From: CAZNKU01 sp045545235
GTDB taxonomy: Bacteria > Bacillota > Clostridia > Monoglobales > Firm-18
NCBI GenBank assembly: GCA_045545235.1
Contig: JAZQAN010000017.1
Span: forward strand, 9,241 to 73,240
Reading direction: 5' to 3'
DNA: 64,000 nucleotides
Notes under the pieces: model-generated
Database searches by the model: none
Told to the model about the DNA's origin: nothing
What the model saw: the letters and a program-made list of their open reading frames with translations, nothing else
Program-made: the position numbers and the translations under genes
Shown: positions 53,680 to 61,700 of the stretch, piece by piece
Position numbering within the stretch: position 1 is the first letter of the stretch
Layout of the letters: each line of letters begins with the position of its first letter

Positions 53680-54754
53680 TTTCGTTCTCTAATTCATCAT
53701 ACATTATTTTCAGGATCTTCAAACTGTTAAGTGGTATTCCGCTACCGTTGGAATGGTAATAGGCAACCATAAAATAACCATTCCCCTCAATAATTGCAGG
53801 ATAACAGTAACTTTCATTCAAATCGTCCTCTAAATAAAAGCATTTCGGGAATGTAAGTCCTCCATCAAGACTTACCGCACATACATATGGAGTTCTTCCC
53901 CACCCCTTTTTATAAAGCTCACCAAAAACTCTGATGCGTGGAACAGGATTAAATATAGAAATGGTATATTTTCCCACTTTTTTTATCTGCATAGGTGAGC
54001 ATGGTGATGAAAAATATTTATTAGGCAATACAGCTGACCAGCTTTCACCCATATCTGATGAAAATGTTTCAAACTGAAATCCCAAATCCGTACGTAACCA
54101 CATATGCACCGTACCATCTTCTCGCTGAATAACTCCCGGCTCCTGAAGCCCCTTTTCATCATTTTCAAATGGAAGATACACCCTTTCGGATTCCTGCCAG
54201 GTTTCACCATCATCATCAGAATAAAACACAGATACTATTCCCGGTTCATATTCACTTAATCCTTTTGTTTTATGTAATGCCGCAGGTATAATCAATCTGC
54301 CGTCTTTAAGCCTTACAACCCTGTCATTATTTACAACATGATACGAATCATCAGGTATGCACACCTTTGCTTCTCCCCATGTCTTACCCTCATCCGAAGA
54401 GCGTTTCAACAAATACGAATCCTTTGTATTCCCCTCTTCATCACGTCCTATTTGAAGATAAAACAAGCCAATATCCCCATTTTTCATACGGATAAGCGAT
54501 ACACTCATAACGTTGTCCTCACCTGCATCCTTTGTAAGAATTACACGTTTATCGCCCCATGTTTCTCCCTCGTCGTATGAAAAAATTGCAGTAAGCTTTG
54601 CATCCCCATGGTCATCCTTACAGTTTCCGCGGCTATAATCTGTATATATCAACATTATAGTATTGTCATTTAACCTTATAAAATCCCCTTCGCCGTTTCT
54701 TGCACAATTTTCATTTGTTTTAAGAAACAAAACCTCTCTGCCGATTTTTTTCAT
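53672..54754 (-). CDS. BNR-repeat sialidase-like protein
   Basis: The 360-residue protein, from ATG 54754 behind AAGGAGTGGTAATT, is a six-bladed propeller. Five Asp-box motifs are visible: SYDEGETWG, SSDEGKTWG, SDDDGETWQ, SSDMGESWS and SLDGGLTFP. It lacks a signal peptide, so it acts inside the cell, unlike most gut sialidases. The catalytic arginines of GH33 cannot be confirmed by eye, so a sialidase, a related GH33-like lyase, or a non-catalytic propeller are all possible. It is divergent from an AraC gene and coupled to a membrane protein. Confidence 0.82.
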   Translation of the reverse strand: MKKIGREVLFLKTNENCARNGEGDFIRLNDNTIMLIYTDYSRGNCKDDHGDAKLTAIFSYDEGETWGDKRVILTKDAGEDNVMSVSLIRMKNGDIGLFYLQIGRDEEGNTKDSYLLKRSSDEGKTWGEAKVCIPDDSYHVVNNDRVVRLKDGRLIIPAALHKTKGLSEYEPGIVSVFYSDDDGETWQESERVYLPFENDEKGLQEPGVIQREDGTVHMWLRTDLGFQFETFSSDMGESWSAVLPNKYFSSPCSPMQIKKVGKYTISIFNPVPRIRVFGELYKKGWGRTPYVCAVSLDGGLTFPKCFYLEDDLNESYCYPAIIEGNGYFMVAYYHSNGSGIPLNSLKILKIMYDELENENE

Positions 54755-54776
54755 AATTACCACTCCTTATGCTTTG

Positions 54777-54805
54777 ATAATATCACCATGCAAGACTTCT
54801 TTCAA
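54777..54805 (-). promoter_or_regulatory. Promoter of the BNR/membrane-protein pair
   Basis: Minus-strand TTGAAA (54800-54805), 17 bp, TATTAT (54777-54782), with the start codon 23 bp further on. Confidence 0.65.
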
Positions 54806-54857
54806 TACCTTTATAAGCCATTATTTTATTTTTATGTCTTAATTTGGTACTTTGTTA

Positions 54858-54886
54858 TTGAACATATAATTTGAATATGTTAAAAT
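54858..54886 (+). promoter_or_regulatory. Promoter of the fourth AraC gene with a dyad in the spacer
   Basis: TTGAAC (54858-54863), 17 bp, TAAAAT (54881-54886). An inverted repeat AACATAT (54861-54867) and ATATGTT (54875-54881) occupies the spacer, so a bound regulator could lock the promoter. Confidence 0.55.
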
Positions 54887-54905
54887 ACTAATGTGAGGTG
54901 ATTGC

Positions 54906-55712
54906 TTGAATAACTATATAGAATATAAGTTCAAAACTGAAAACACGGTCTTTTCCTTCTTTACAGACAACGGAAGCATTGCAGAAGGCTCTTCGGTATG
55001 CTCTGATATACACCTTCACAAATTTTACGAGCTTTTTTATGTCACGAAGGGTAATGTAACCATAAATCAACACACACTCAGCGAAAACACAGCCGCACTT
55101 ATCCCCTGTGAATTTGCGCACAACACCGCAATTCATGAAAACTCACAGAGAATTGCAGTTTCATTTACGGTCAGTAAAGATAATTTTATATCATTTCCGA
55201 AGGATGAAATTTTAATACTTGAAAACTTTGAGGGCGGTGATGCATTCAAAAGATTTGCCCGTTACTACTACGGTACATACACAAATAAAAAAGAACTTAT
55301 AATAGCATGCCTGCACGAAATAATTATGCTTGTAAAAGAGTATGCATCAACAGACGGCAACAATCACACCACATCCAGCCTTTCCGACAGTGATATTTAC
55401 AGAAACTACATTATTGAAAACTACTTCTACAACAGTTTCATCAAAGGCAATCTTTCCGAACTTGCACAATTACTGCATTTAAGCTGTAAACAAACGCAAA
55501 GAATTATCAAAAAAATATACGGCCATTCGTTTAAAGAACATATAATAATGCTCAAAATGGAATACGGAAAAAAATTACTTGCCGAAACCAATTTGCCAAT
55601 TTCAGAAATTTCGGAAAAATCAGGATATAAATCTACTCACAATTTTTATTCAATATTCAGGAAACTATTTAATATAACTCCAACTGAATATCGTTTGAAA
55701 TTTAAAAAATAA
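54906..55712 (+). CDS. AraC family transcriptional regulator
   Basis: The 268-residue protein starts at TTG 54906 behind GAGGTGATTGC. Its N-terminal sensor half is cupin-like (DIHLHKFYELFYV, ALIPCEFAHNTAIHE), and its C-terminal AraC DNA-binding domain (about 165-265) has CKQTQRIIKKIYGHSFKEHI and STHNFYSIFRKLFNITPTEYR. It diverges from the BNR/membrane-protein operon, which it most likely controls. The ligand is unknown. Confidence 0.9.
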   Translation: MNNYIEYKFKTENTVFSFFTDNGSIAEGSSVCSDIHLHKFYELFYVTKGNVTINQHTLSENTAALIPCEFAHNTAIHENSQRIAVSFTVSKDNFISFPKDEILILENFEGGDAFKRFARYYYGTYTNKKELIIACLHEIIMLVKEYASTDGNNHTTSSLSDSDIYRNYIIENYFYNSFIKGNLSELAQLLHLSCKQTQRIIKKIYGHSFKEHIIMLKMEYGKKLLAETNLPISEISEKSGYKSTHNFYSIFRKLFNITPTEYRLKFKK

Positions 55713-55734
55713 TAAACATTTTTCAAAAAAACAC

Positions 55735-55763
55735 TTGCATTTCAAAAAAACATATGCTATAAT
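55735..55763 (+). promoter_or_regulatory. tRNA operon promoter
   Basis: TTGCAT (55735-55740), 17 bp, TATAAT (55758-55763), about 31 bp before the first tRNA. Confidence 0.7.
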
Positions 55764-55793
55764 ATATAAGTCCTTGAAATGGATAAGGTATTC

Positions 55794-55868
55794 GGCTCAT
55801 TGGTCAAGCGGTTAAGACTCCGCCCTCTCACGGCGGCAACAGGGGTTCGAATCCCCTATGAGTCACCA
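55794..55868 (+). tRNA. tRNA-Glu (CTC)
   Basis: A full cloverleaf with an acceptor stem GGCTCAT/ATGAGTC, anticodon stem CCGCC/GGCGG, anticodon CTC at 55827-55829, the T-loop GGTTCGAAT and encoded CCA. The CTC form reads GAG only, so a TTC isoacceptor must exist elsewhere. Confidence 0.95.
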
Positions 55869-55886
55869 TTTCTTTCAATTTAATAT

Positions 55887-55963
55887 GGACCTTTAGCTCA
55901 GTTGGTTAGAGCAACCGGCTCATAACCGGTTGGTCCGGGGTTCGAGTCCCTGAAGGTCCACCA
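55887..55963 (+). tRNA. tRNA with CAT anticodon (elongator Met or Ile2)
   Basis: The cloverleaf has acceptor stem GGACCTT/AAGGTCC, anticodon CAT at 55921-55923 in the loop CTCATAA, a T-loop GGTTCGAGT and encoded CCA. It lies 18 bp after the tRNA-Glu. A paired first position rules out the initiator. If the C34 is modified to lysidine it would decode AUA as Ile; sequence alone does not settle this. Confidence 0.9.
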
Positions 55964-55971
55964 ATCAAAAA

Positions 55972-56012
55972 GGGTGTCACAAAATGAGTTCATTTTGTGA
56001 CACCCCTTTTTT
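55972..56012. terminator. Terminator between tRNAs and the ATPase gene
   Basis: A 16-bp inverted repeat (55972-55987 and 55990-56005, arm GGGTGTCACAAAATGA) is followed on the plus strand by six Ts and preceded by an A-run, so it can stop both converging transcripts. Confidence 0.9.
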
Positions 56013-56024
56013 ATAAATATAAAC

Positions 56025-57008
56025 TTATCCAAAAAAATCCTTTTTTAATTTTTCTGCAAATTTACGCATTTCGCTTTCATTAATTTTGGAAAGCTCTTCT
56101 CTGTCCTTTTCTCCATTAAGCTTATATGCCTTATTTAAAAAATCTTTACCTTCTTTTATTTTAAAATCATATGCACTTTTTGTGAAGTGCAATTCTTTTT
56201 CATACTTTTCATCAATTCCAAAAAGGCCTGCTTCTATGTAAAAATCAAGTATTTCATCTGTTTCCCTTTGGGGAAATTTCTCGTGTGGTGATGTTGAATC
56301 AAAAACGCAAAAAGAAAGCTCACGGCACACTACCATATCAAGACTGTTACTGTCAAAACTGCAGTAATATTCTTCAACATCATAACCCATTAAGTTCAAC
56401 TTTGCGGAAAGTTTTTTTAAAAAAGTAGATTTTCCCGTACCCGGTCTTCCCTTTATGAAATATCTCTTTTCCATATCCACAGTCAAATCATCTATGAAAT
56501 TGACATTTTCTGTGGGAGTCACCGTACCAAAAAACCTCTTATATATTTTTCCCTTGCCTTTTTTACTTTTGTTTTGTACAAGCTTTTCAATATTATTTGC
56601 ACAATACTTATCAAGTCTGTCAAAGTCCATATTTGAAATATAAATATTTTCCCATTCATCGTGAATTTCTTTCGCTTCATCGTAACACTCAAACATACGT
56701 TTGCAGTAAAAATCGTACTTTTCATTTTCTTCAAATCCAAAATAATTGTCTAAATCTATTGTTTCACAAAAATTACGGCAATTTGACACAACCGCCACGT
56801 TTTCATCACGAAAAACAAGTCCATCCAACAAATTTTTACTGCCAACAGCAATTATTTTTTCACTGTTTCCTCTTAAAAAACCAAGTATATAACTTTTTAC
56901 ATATCTGTTACAGCAAATAACTTTTATTTTTTTACCTATATCAAAAATATTTTCTTCCGTAAAATCCGCAAAACCTGTCGATGTATTTGCACAGGTATAA
57001 TATTTCAT
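56025..57008 (-). CDS. PRK06851-like P-loop ATPase with degenerate first domain
   Basis: The 327-residue protein, from ATG 57008 behind AAAGGAG, carries one good Walker A motif (GRPGTGKST, about 196-204) preceded by FIDDLTVDMEKRYFIK, as in the second half of the PRK06851 family of clostridial ATPases. Those proteins normally have two P-loop domains; here the first half keeps the layout but its P-loop position reads NRYVKSYILG and has lost the GxxGxGK pattern. The role is unknown. It is 57 bp after the cysteine-cluster gene and probably in one operon with it. Confidence 0.75.
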   Translation of the reverse strand: MKYYTCANTSTGFADFTEENIFDIGKKIKVICCNRYVKSYILGFLRGNSEKIIAVGSKNLLDGLVFRDENVAVVSNCRNFCETIDLDNYFGFEENEKYDFYCKRMFECYDEAKEIHDEWENIYISNMDFDRLDKYCANNIEKLVQNKSKKGKGKIYKRFFGTVTPTENVNFIDDLTVDMEKRYFIKGRPGTGKSTFLKKLSAKLNLMGYDVEEYYCSFDSNSLDMVVCRELSFCVFDSTSPHEKFPQRETDEILDFYIEAGLFGIDEKYEKELHFTKSAYDFKIKEGKDFLNKAYKLNGEKDREELSKINESEMRKFAEKLKKDFFG

Positions 57009-57065
57009 AAAATCCACTCCTTTATGAAATATTATGAAACAGAAAAAGGGACTATTACAGTCCCC

Positions 57066-57554
57066 TTAAAAAATTTTAAATTCTTCTATTATTTTTTCTG
57101 TTTCCTTCAAATAATCTTTTGTAATGCCGAATTTTTCCAGAACATTAAAAACCTTTTTTGTATTTTCAACAAAAGTCCTATCATACTCTTCAAGGGTAAT
57201 ATTTCCCTTTGCAAGTGGGCATATATGTACTGCACGGAGGTCGTTTTTAAGTTCTCCGTCACATTTGAAAAGCGGAAATATTCTGCACGAAAGAGGCCTC
57301 TTTTTTCGGTCACAGGTACCGTTACATATTGCAATTTTAACAGGTTTGCCTTTGAAAATAAAATCACTGTCATAAATTTTAAGCCAATTTTCCGTACCGT
57401 CATACATACATTCCTCAAAAGGAAACAGGTACATTCCCGTCTCCCCATCCCCCTCACAGCAGGCACCATTACAAAGTTGTCCGCAATCCACACCTATGGG
57501 TGTAGCTTTTTCAAGTAATTTATATAAATGTCCGTATATCTTTTTTGCATCCAT
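57066..57554 (-). CDS. Cysteine-cluster protein, YkgJ-like
   Basis: The 162-residue protein has CGQLCNGACCEGDGETG and CNGTCDRKKRPLSCRIFPL, the paired cysteine motifs of the YkgJ-type putative metal or Fe-S binding proteins. A last Cys lies in HICPLA. It starts at ATG 57554, sharing one base with the stop of the patatin gene (TGATG), so it is coupled to it. The function is unknown. Confidence 0.8.
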   Translation of the reverse strand: MDAKKIYGHLYKLLEKATPIGVDCGQLCNGACCEGDGETGMYLFPFEECMYDGTENWLKIYDSDFIFKGKPVKIAICNGTCDRKKRPLSCRIFPLFKCDGELKNDLRAVHICPLAKGNITLEEYDRTFVENTKKVFNVLEKFGITKDYLKETEKIIEEFKIF

Positions 57555-58393
57555 CAAAACAAATCCTTTATTCTTTCTAAATTTTCAACAGCAAGGTTGT
57601 ATCCATATTGATAAACCCTTTCCATTTTATCGAGGTCTTTTTCAAAAGAGTCTATCTGCGTTTCCTTGCTCGGACGAAGAATTACTGCCCTTCCCTCTTT
57701 TTCAAGCTTTTTGCAATAATCAATTTCTTCATTATACATTATGTGCCTTTTAAGCAACGCCTTTGAAACTTCGGGATATTTTTTCTTAAACAATCCTGCC
57801 GCAATTTTCGCCCCCGTAGAAAGTGTCTTCACATAATCATCCGTACGTGTAAGCACAATAAGCATTTTTTCATTTCCGTCATCCGATGCTTTTTTTGCGG
57901 GAATAGAGTCAGTTATTCCGCCGTCAAAATACTGTTTATCATCTACCTTGATTGCAGGAAAAGCAAGGGGCAACGCACAGGTCGCCTTTAACATATCATA
58001 TTTTTTATCTGCCTTTTTACCGTCAAGATACTCTACTTCACCCGTGCTTGCATTTGTAACACCAACACGCACCTTAACAGGATTACTTCTGAAAGTTTCC
58101 CAATCAAAGGGGAATAATTCATTACCTACTGTTTCATAGGCAAATTTAAGACCAAACAGACTCCGGTCAGAAAAATAGTTTCTAAGACCGATATATCTTT
58201 TATCATGTCTGTAATTTTTAATAATATCGTGTGATCTTCCCCGCTGTTTGGAAAAATACGAAAATCCGTGTGTTATGCCTGCAGAAACTCCAATTGCATA
58301 GTCAAAATGGATGTTGTTATCCATAAGCGCATCCATAACACCGCATGAAAACATAGGTCGAAAAGTACCGCCTTCCAGAACTATTGCCGCCAA
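57554..58393 (-). CDS. Patatin-like phospholipase
   Basis: The 279-residue protein begins at TTG 58393 behind GAGGGAGATG. It has the patatin oxyanion motif (VLEGGTFRPMFSCGVMD, a GGG-type variant), nucleophile GVSAG, and DGG in YFDGGITDSIP. It is a serine acyl hydrolase acting on lipids or lysophospholipids. A short hydrophobic or basic C-terminus follows. It is coupled to the cysteine-cluster gene. Confidence 0.93.
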   Translation of the reverse strand: MAAIVLEGGTFRPMFSCGVMDALMDNNIHFDYAIGVSAGITHGFSYFSKQRGRSHDIIKNYRHDKRYIGLRNYFSDRSLFGLKFAYETVGNELFPFDWETFRSNPVKVRVGVTNASTGEVEYLDGKKADKKYDMLKATCALPLAFPAIKVDDKQYFDGGITDSIPAKKASDDGNEKMLIVLTRTDDYVKTLSTGAKIAAGLFKKKYPEVSKALLKRHIMYNEEIDYCKKLEKEGRAVILRPSKETQIDSFEKDLDKMERVYQYGYNLAVENLERIKDLF

Positions 58394-58461
58394 ATAAACA
58401 TCTCCCTCATTTAAAAATATTCATAGACATATTATACACCTTTTGGCAAAAATTAAAACAA

Positions 58462-59670
58462 TTATTCATCAGAACCCAACTCTGCAAACTTTGCAGCCAT
58501 TGTAGGATTATTTTTTGTAAGCTTTTTAATCGAAAGCTCCTCCGCCTTATTGTTGGCAAGTCTCAGGTTATTTTCAGAGGAAAGTAAAGCTTCTTTTGTT
58601 TTTTGAAGATGGTCTATTGTCTTATCAATTTCCTCTATCGCTTTTTTAAATTTATCACTTGCAATTCTGTAGTTTCTTGAAAACTTGTCTTTAAAATCAT
58701 TCATATCCGCTTCAAAATTTGAAATATCAATGTTCTGATTGCGAATAACTGCAAGTTCCTGCTTGTACTGCAATGAATTTAATGCCGCATTTCGAAGAAG
58801 GGTAATCATCGGTATAAAAAACTGAGGTCTTATAACATACATTTTAGGATATCTGTATGATACATCCACAATTCCGGAATTATAAAGTTCACTGTCTGCC
58901 TCCAGCAAAGAAACCAAAACTGCGTATTCACACTTTTTCTCATTCCTATCCTTATCAAGTTCCTTGAAAAAGTCCTCATTTTTATGCTTTGTGGCAGTTG
59001 TATCCATTTCGTTTTTCATTTCAAACATTATAGATATAAACTCCGTACCATCCGAGGCTTTTTCACGGAAAATATAGTCACCCTTGCTACCGCTTCTTGC
59101 ATCATTGTCCTTTTCAAAATAGGCATTCTGAAAGCCTGTTGCACGAAGCTTATTAAATTCTACCTCACAATGTTGTTCTAACGTTTCTCCGACCATTTTT
59201 GTAGACTGTTTAGCCTTCAAATCCTTATAATAAGCTATTTGTTCTTCCTTGTCCTTTAATTTTTCTTCGTAACTTTCTTTAATAGTCTGTTCCTTTAACT
59301 TTGCAGTTTTTTCATTAGTCTCAATCTGACCGTTCAAAAGGGCAATCTGTTCCTTTTGCTTTGAAATTTCCCGTTCTTTTTCCGTAACCGCTTCTGTAAC
59401 TGCAAGCTTTTTTTCGGTTTCAAGTGCATCAATTTTAGATTTTAATTTTAAAATCTCCTCATTACTTTTAGCTATTGCCTTTTCCCTTTCGGTAACAGCA
59501 TCTGCAACGGCGAGCTTTACGGCTGTTTCCTTGTCGTTGGCATAGCGAGTTTCTCTTTCCTGGATTTCCTTTGAAAATTCCTTATCCCTTACCTGTTTTA
59601 CAATAGAATCATAGATTGATTCGTCTACCTGAAATACCTCCCCGCAATTAGGGCATTTTATTTCTTGCAT
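58462..59670 (-). CDS. DUF2130 domain protein
   Basis: The 402-residue protein, from ATG 59670 behind GGGAGGAATATGT, has an N-terminal zinc knuckle (CPNCGEVFQV), a long coiled coil (about 25-165, rich in Glu/Lys) and the DUF2130 domain (about 175-335; GETLEQHCEVEFNKLR, DYIFREKASDGTEFISIMFEMKNEMD, LVSLLEADSELYN). The last ~60 residues are again helical. The domain resembles a PD-(D/E)xK nuclease fold (E and FEMKNE). Its role is not established. Confidence 0.85.
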   Translation of the reverse strand: MQEIKCPNCGEVFQVDESIYDSIVKQVRDKEFSKEIQERETRYANDKETAVKLAVADAVTEREKAIAKSNEEILKLKSKIDALETEKKLAVTEAVTEKEREISKQKEQIALLNGQIETNEKTAKLKEQTIKESYEEKLKDKEEQIAYYKDLKAKQSTKMVGETLEQHCEVEFNKLRATGFQNAYFEKDNDARSGSKGDYIFREKASDGTEFISIMFEMKNEMDTTATKHKNEDFFKELDKDRNEKKCEYAVLVSLLEADSELYNSGIVDVSYRYPKMYVIRPQFFIPMITLLRNAALNSLQYKQELAVIRNQNIDISNFEADMNDFKDKFSRNYRIASDKFKKAIEEIDKTIDHLQKTKEALLSSENNLRLANNKAEELSIKKLTKNNPTMAAKFAELGSDE

Positions 59671-59740
59671 ACATATTCCTCCCATCAGCCATTAACTATA
59701 CATTCATTATATCAACAAAAAAATAATATTGCAACAAAAA

Positions 59741-59776
59741 GGACTATAGCAAAACAAAATCATTTTGCTATAGTCC
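59741..59776 (-). terminator. Terminator after the CAP-domain gene
   Basis: A 14-bp stem GGACTATAGCAAAA (59741-59754) with TTTTGCTATAGTCC (59763-59776) is followed on the minus strand by five Ts (A-run at 59736-59740). Confidence 0.9.
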
Positions 59777-59793
59777 AACACTATTATTATATT

Positions 59794-61572
59794 TTAATTA
59801 AAAAAAGTATCAAATGCGTTCTGATGTGCATAAAAATTCTGAGTACTATAGAATCTATATTGAGAATTAGCATTATATGCGAATCCTACACCAAGATGAG
59901 TGCATGTACCAAGCATATTTTTTCTGTGACCGCTGGAATTTACCCAGTTGTTATATGCATTAACACCAAGAGAACTGCCGGCATGAATATTTTCCGCACA
60001 CATTGTCCAGTTAACCCCCTGCGCACGCATACGGTCACCCATATCACTTCCATTTAAACCTTCATGGGCAAAGTAGCCATTGTTTGCCATATCTTCACTG
60101 TGAAGACGAGCAGCATCTGCGGCATTATCATCCCACTTATAAGCATCCATTTTGTGATATACTCTAAAACCGTTTGTGCAATGGAAATTCATTTTGCTTT
60201 CACCAAGCAATGCTGCAGAGTTATAAATAGATTGTGTTTTGTATGCACTGTCAAGAATCAAAATACCGTGTATTATGTTTCCATCGTTTTTATCCAACAA
60301 AAATTCACCTGAGTTACTTGTTGACCCAGCCAAAGTATCTCCTGCCTGATAACCCTTGTATTCAAAGCCAACACCTGTAGATACTAAAGCCACAACTTTT
60401 CCCTCAACAACACCTGCTGCAAAAAAGTTTTTATAATCAGAAGTTCCGAATATATGCCATGAAAAACCATGTGTAGATGGCCATACTTCATCCGGTGAAC
60501 CAAGTTCCGCAGACGCCATACCCAATTTATAAACTTTGCCTGCTACTTTAAAATCACCATCAACGCCACCATTTATATTACGTGAATTATATATCCATTG
60601 AGCAACCTCACCACGACTTGCTGGTAAATCTCCATAATTTCCGCTAACCATTTGAGTATATGTTTCAACATCTATAATACTGTTGCTTCCTGCAACCTTT
60701 ACATAACCCTTGGGCCATCCGCCATTTCCAAGAGCTTCTTGTTCCTTTCCTACCATACATACTATCATTTTGATAATCTGATTTCTGGTAAGCTTATCCT
60801 GAGGAGCAAATTTACCATTACCCATACCTTTTATAATACCTGCATCAGATGCAGCCATAATGTAATCTTTCCCCCAGAAATTATTAGCTACGTCTGTATA
60901 TGTGCTTTTCTTTGAACTGTTTGTTGAAAGTTTACCTGCACGAACGATTACTACAGCTGCTTCAGTTCTTGTTATTGAATTATTCGGTTTGAAAGTTCCG
61001 TCTTCATAGCCTGACAATACACCATCACTTACCAATTGCTTAACAGCCTCATAATATGGACTTCCTTCTGCAACATCCTTGAAAAATCCTTTGTTGGCAG
61101 TACCGGTATTTCCTGCAGGATTATTACCTTCCGGAATCCAGTTTGCCTTTTTCAAAAGGTCTTCAAAGCCTTTAACAGTTAAAACATTATCCTGTGCAAC
61201 AAGAATGTCATCCTTAGCATTATACACAATGATATACGGGAATCCGATTGATGTCTGCCCGGGTTCCAGATAGTTTGCCCAAGTCATCCATGCAGGATAA
61301 TCTGTTGTATTCAATCCACATAAAGACATATTGTTCTGCTGTGCATATTTAAGAATAGCAGAAATACTTCTCTGTGAGTTAGGACAAATATCACGGTAGA
61401 AGAAAAAAATAAAGCTTTCACTTTTTGATTTCAAAAGATTATCTGCCTGTTTGTCTGAAAGGTTAGTCCACACAGCAGAATCCTGTGGTGGAAACGTACT
61501 TGCGCTAACTGCAAAACATGAGCATAATATCATTATGGATATTATTGCCGCAAAAATTCTCTTTGTTGTCAT
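59794..61572 (-). CDS. Secreted thioredoxin-like / SLH / CAP-domain protein
   Basis: The 592-residue protein has a signal peptide (to about 27). In order: a thioredoxin-like domain (about 28-150) in which the usual active site is CPNSQRS with only one cysteine; two clear SLH domains and a weak third (about 160-330; ITRTEAA, LTRNQI, ASRGEV); a CAP-associated domain (about 345-440); and a C-terminal CAP/SCP domain (about 465-592) with ARLHSEDM, CAENIHAG and SSGHRKNML, the family His/Glu set. The ribosome site is AAAGGTGGTT. The divergent MerR gene probably controls it. Function is likely at the cell wall. Confidence 0.85.
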   Translation of the reverse strand: MTTKRIFAAIISIMILCSCFAVSASTFPPQDSAVWTNLSDKQADNLLKSKSESFIFFFYRDICPNSQRSISAILKYAQQNNMSLCGLNTTDYPAWMTWANYLEPGQTSIGFPYIIVYNAKDDILVAQDNVLTVKGFEDLLKKANWIPEGNNPAGNTGTANKGFFKDVAEGSPYYEAVKQLVSDGVLSGYEDGTFKPNNSITRTEAAVVIVRAGKLSTNSSKKSTYTDVANNFWGKDYIMAASDAGIIKGMGNGKFAPQDKLTRNQIIKMIVCMVGKEQEALGNGGWPKGYVKVAGSNSIIDVETYTQMVSGNYGDLPASRGEVAQWIYNSRNINGGVDGDFKVAGKVYKLGMASAELGSPDEVWPSTHGFSWHIFGTSDYKNFFAAGVVEGKVVALVSTGVGFEYKGYQAGDTLAGSTSNSGEFLLDKNDGNIIHGILILDSAYKTQSIYNSAALLGESKMNFHCTNGFRVYHKMDAYKWDDNAADAARLHSEDMANNGYFAHEGLNGSDMGDRMRAQGVNWTMCAENIHAGSSLGVNAYNNWVNSSGHRKNMLGTCTHLGVGFAYNANSQYRFYSTQNFYAHQNAFDTFFN

Positions 61573-61627
61573 TTTTTAACCACCTTTTCATTTTGATATT
61601 GCATATTCCATATAATATGTTATAATA

Positions 61628-61658
61628 ATAATACACCGTACCTTGGGGGACGATGCAA
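61628..61658 (-). promoter_or_regulatory. MerR-type promoter with 19-bp spacer for the CAP-domain gene
   Basis: Minus-strand TTGCAT (61653-61658) and TATTAT (61628-61633) are 19 bp apart. A 16-bp dyad CGTnCCnnnnGGnACG (61637-61652) fills the spacer. Overlong spacers with a central dyad are the hallmark of promoters untwisted by MerR family activators, and a MerR gene lies divergent next door. Confidence 0.65.
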
Positions 61659-61700
61659 GTGTTTTTTTAAAATATTTCACACAAAAAACGAGGAGTTTTT

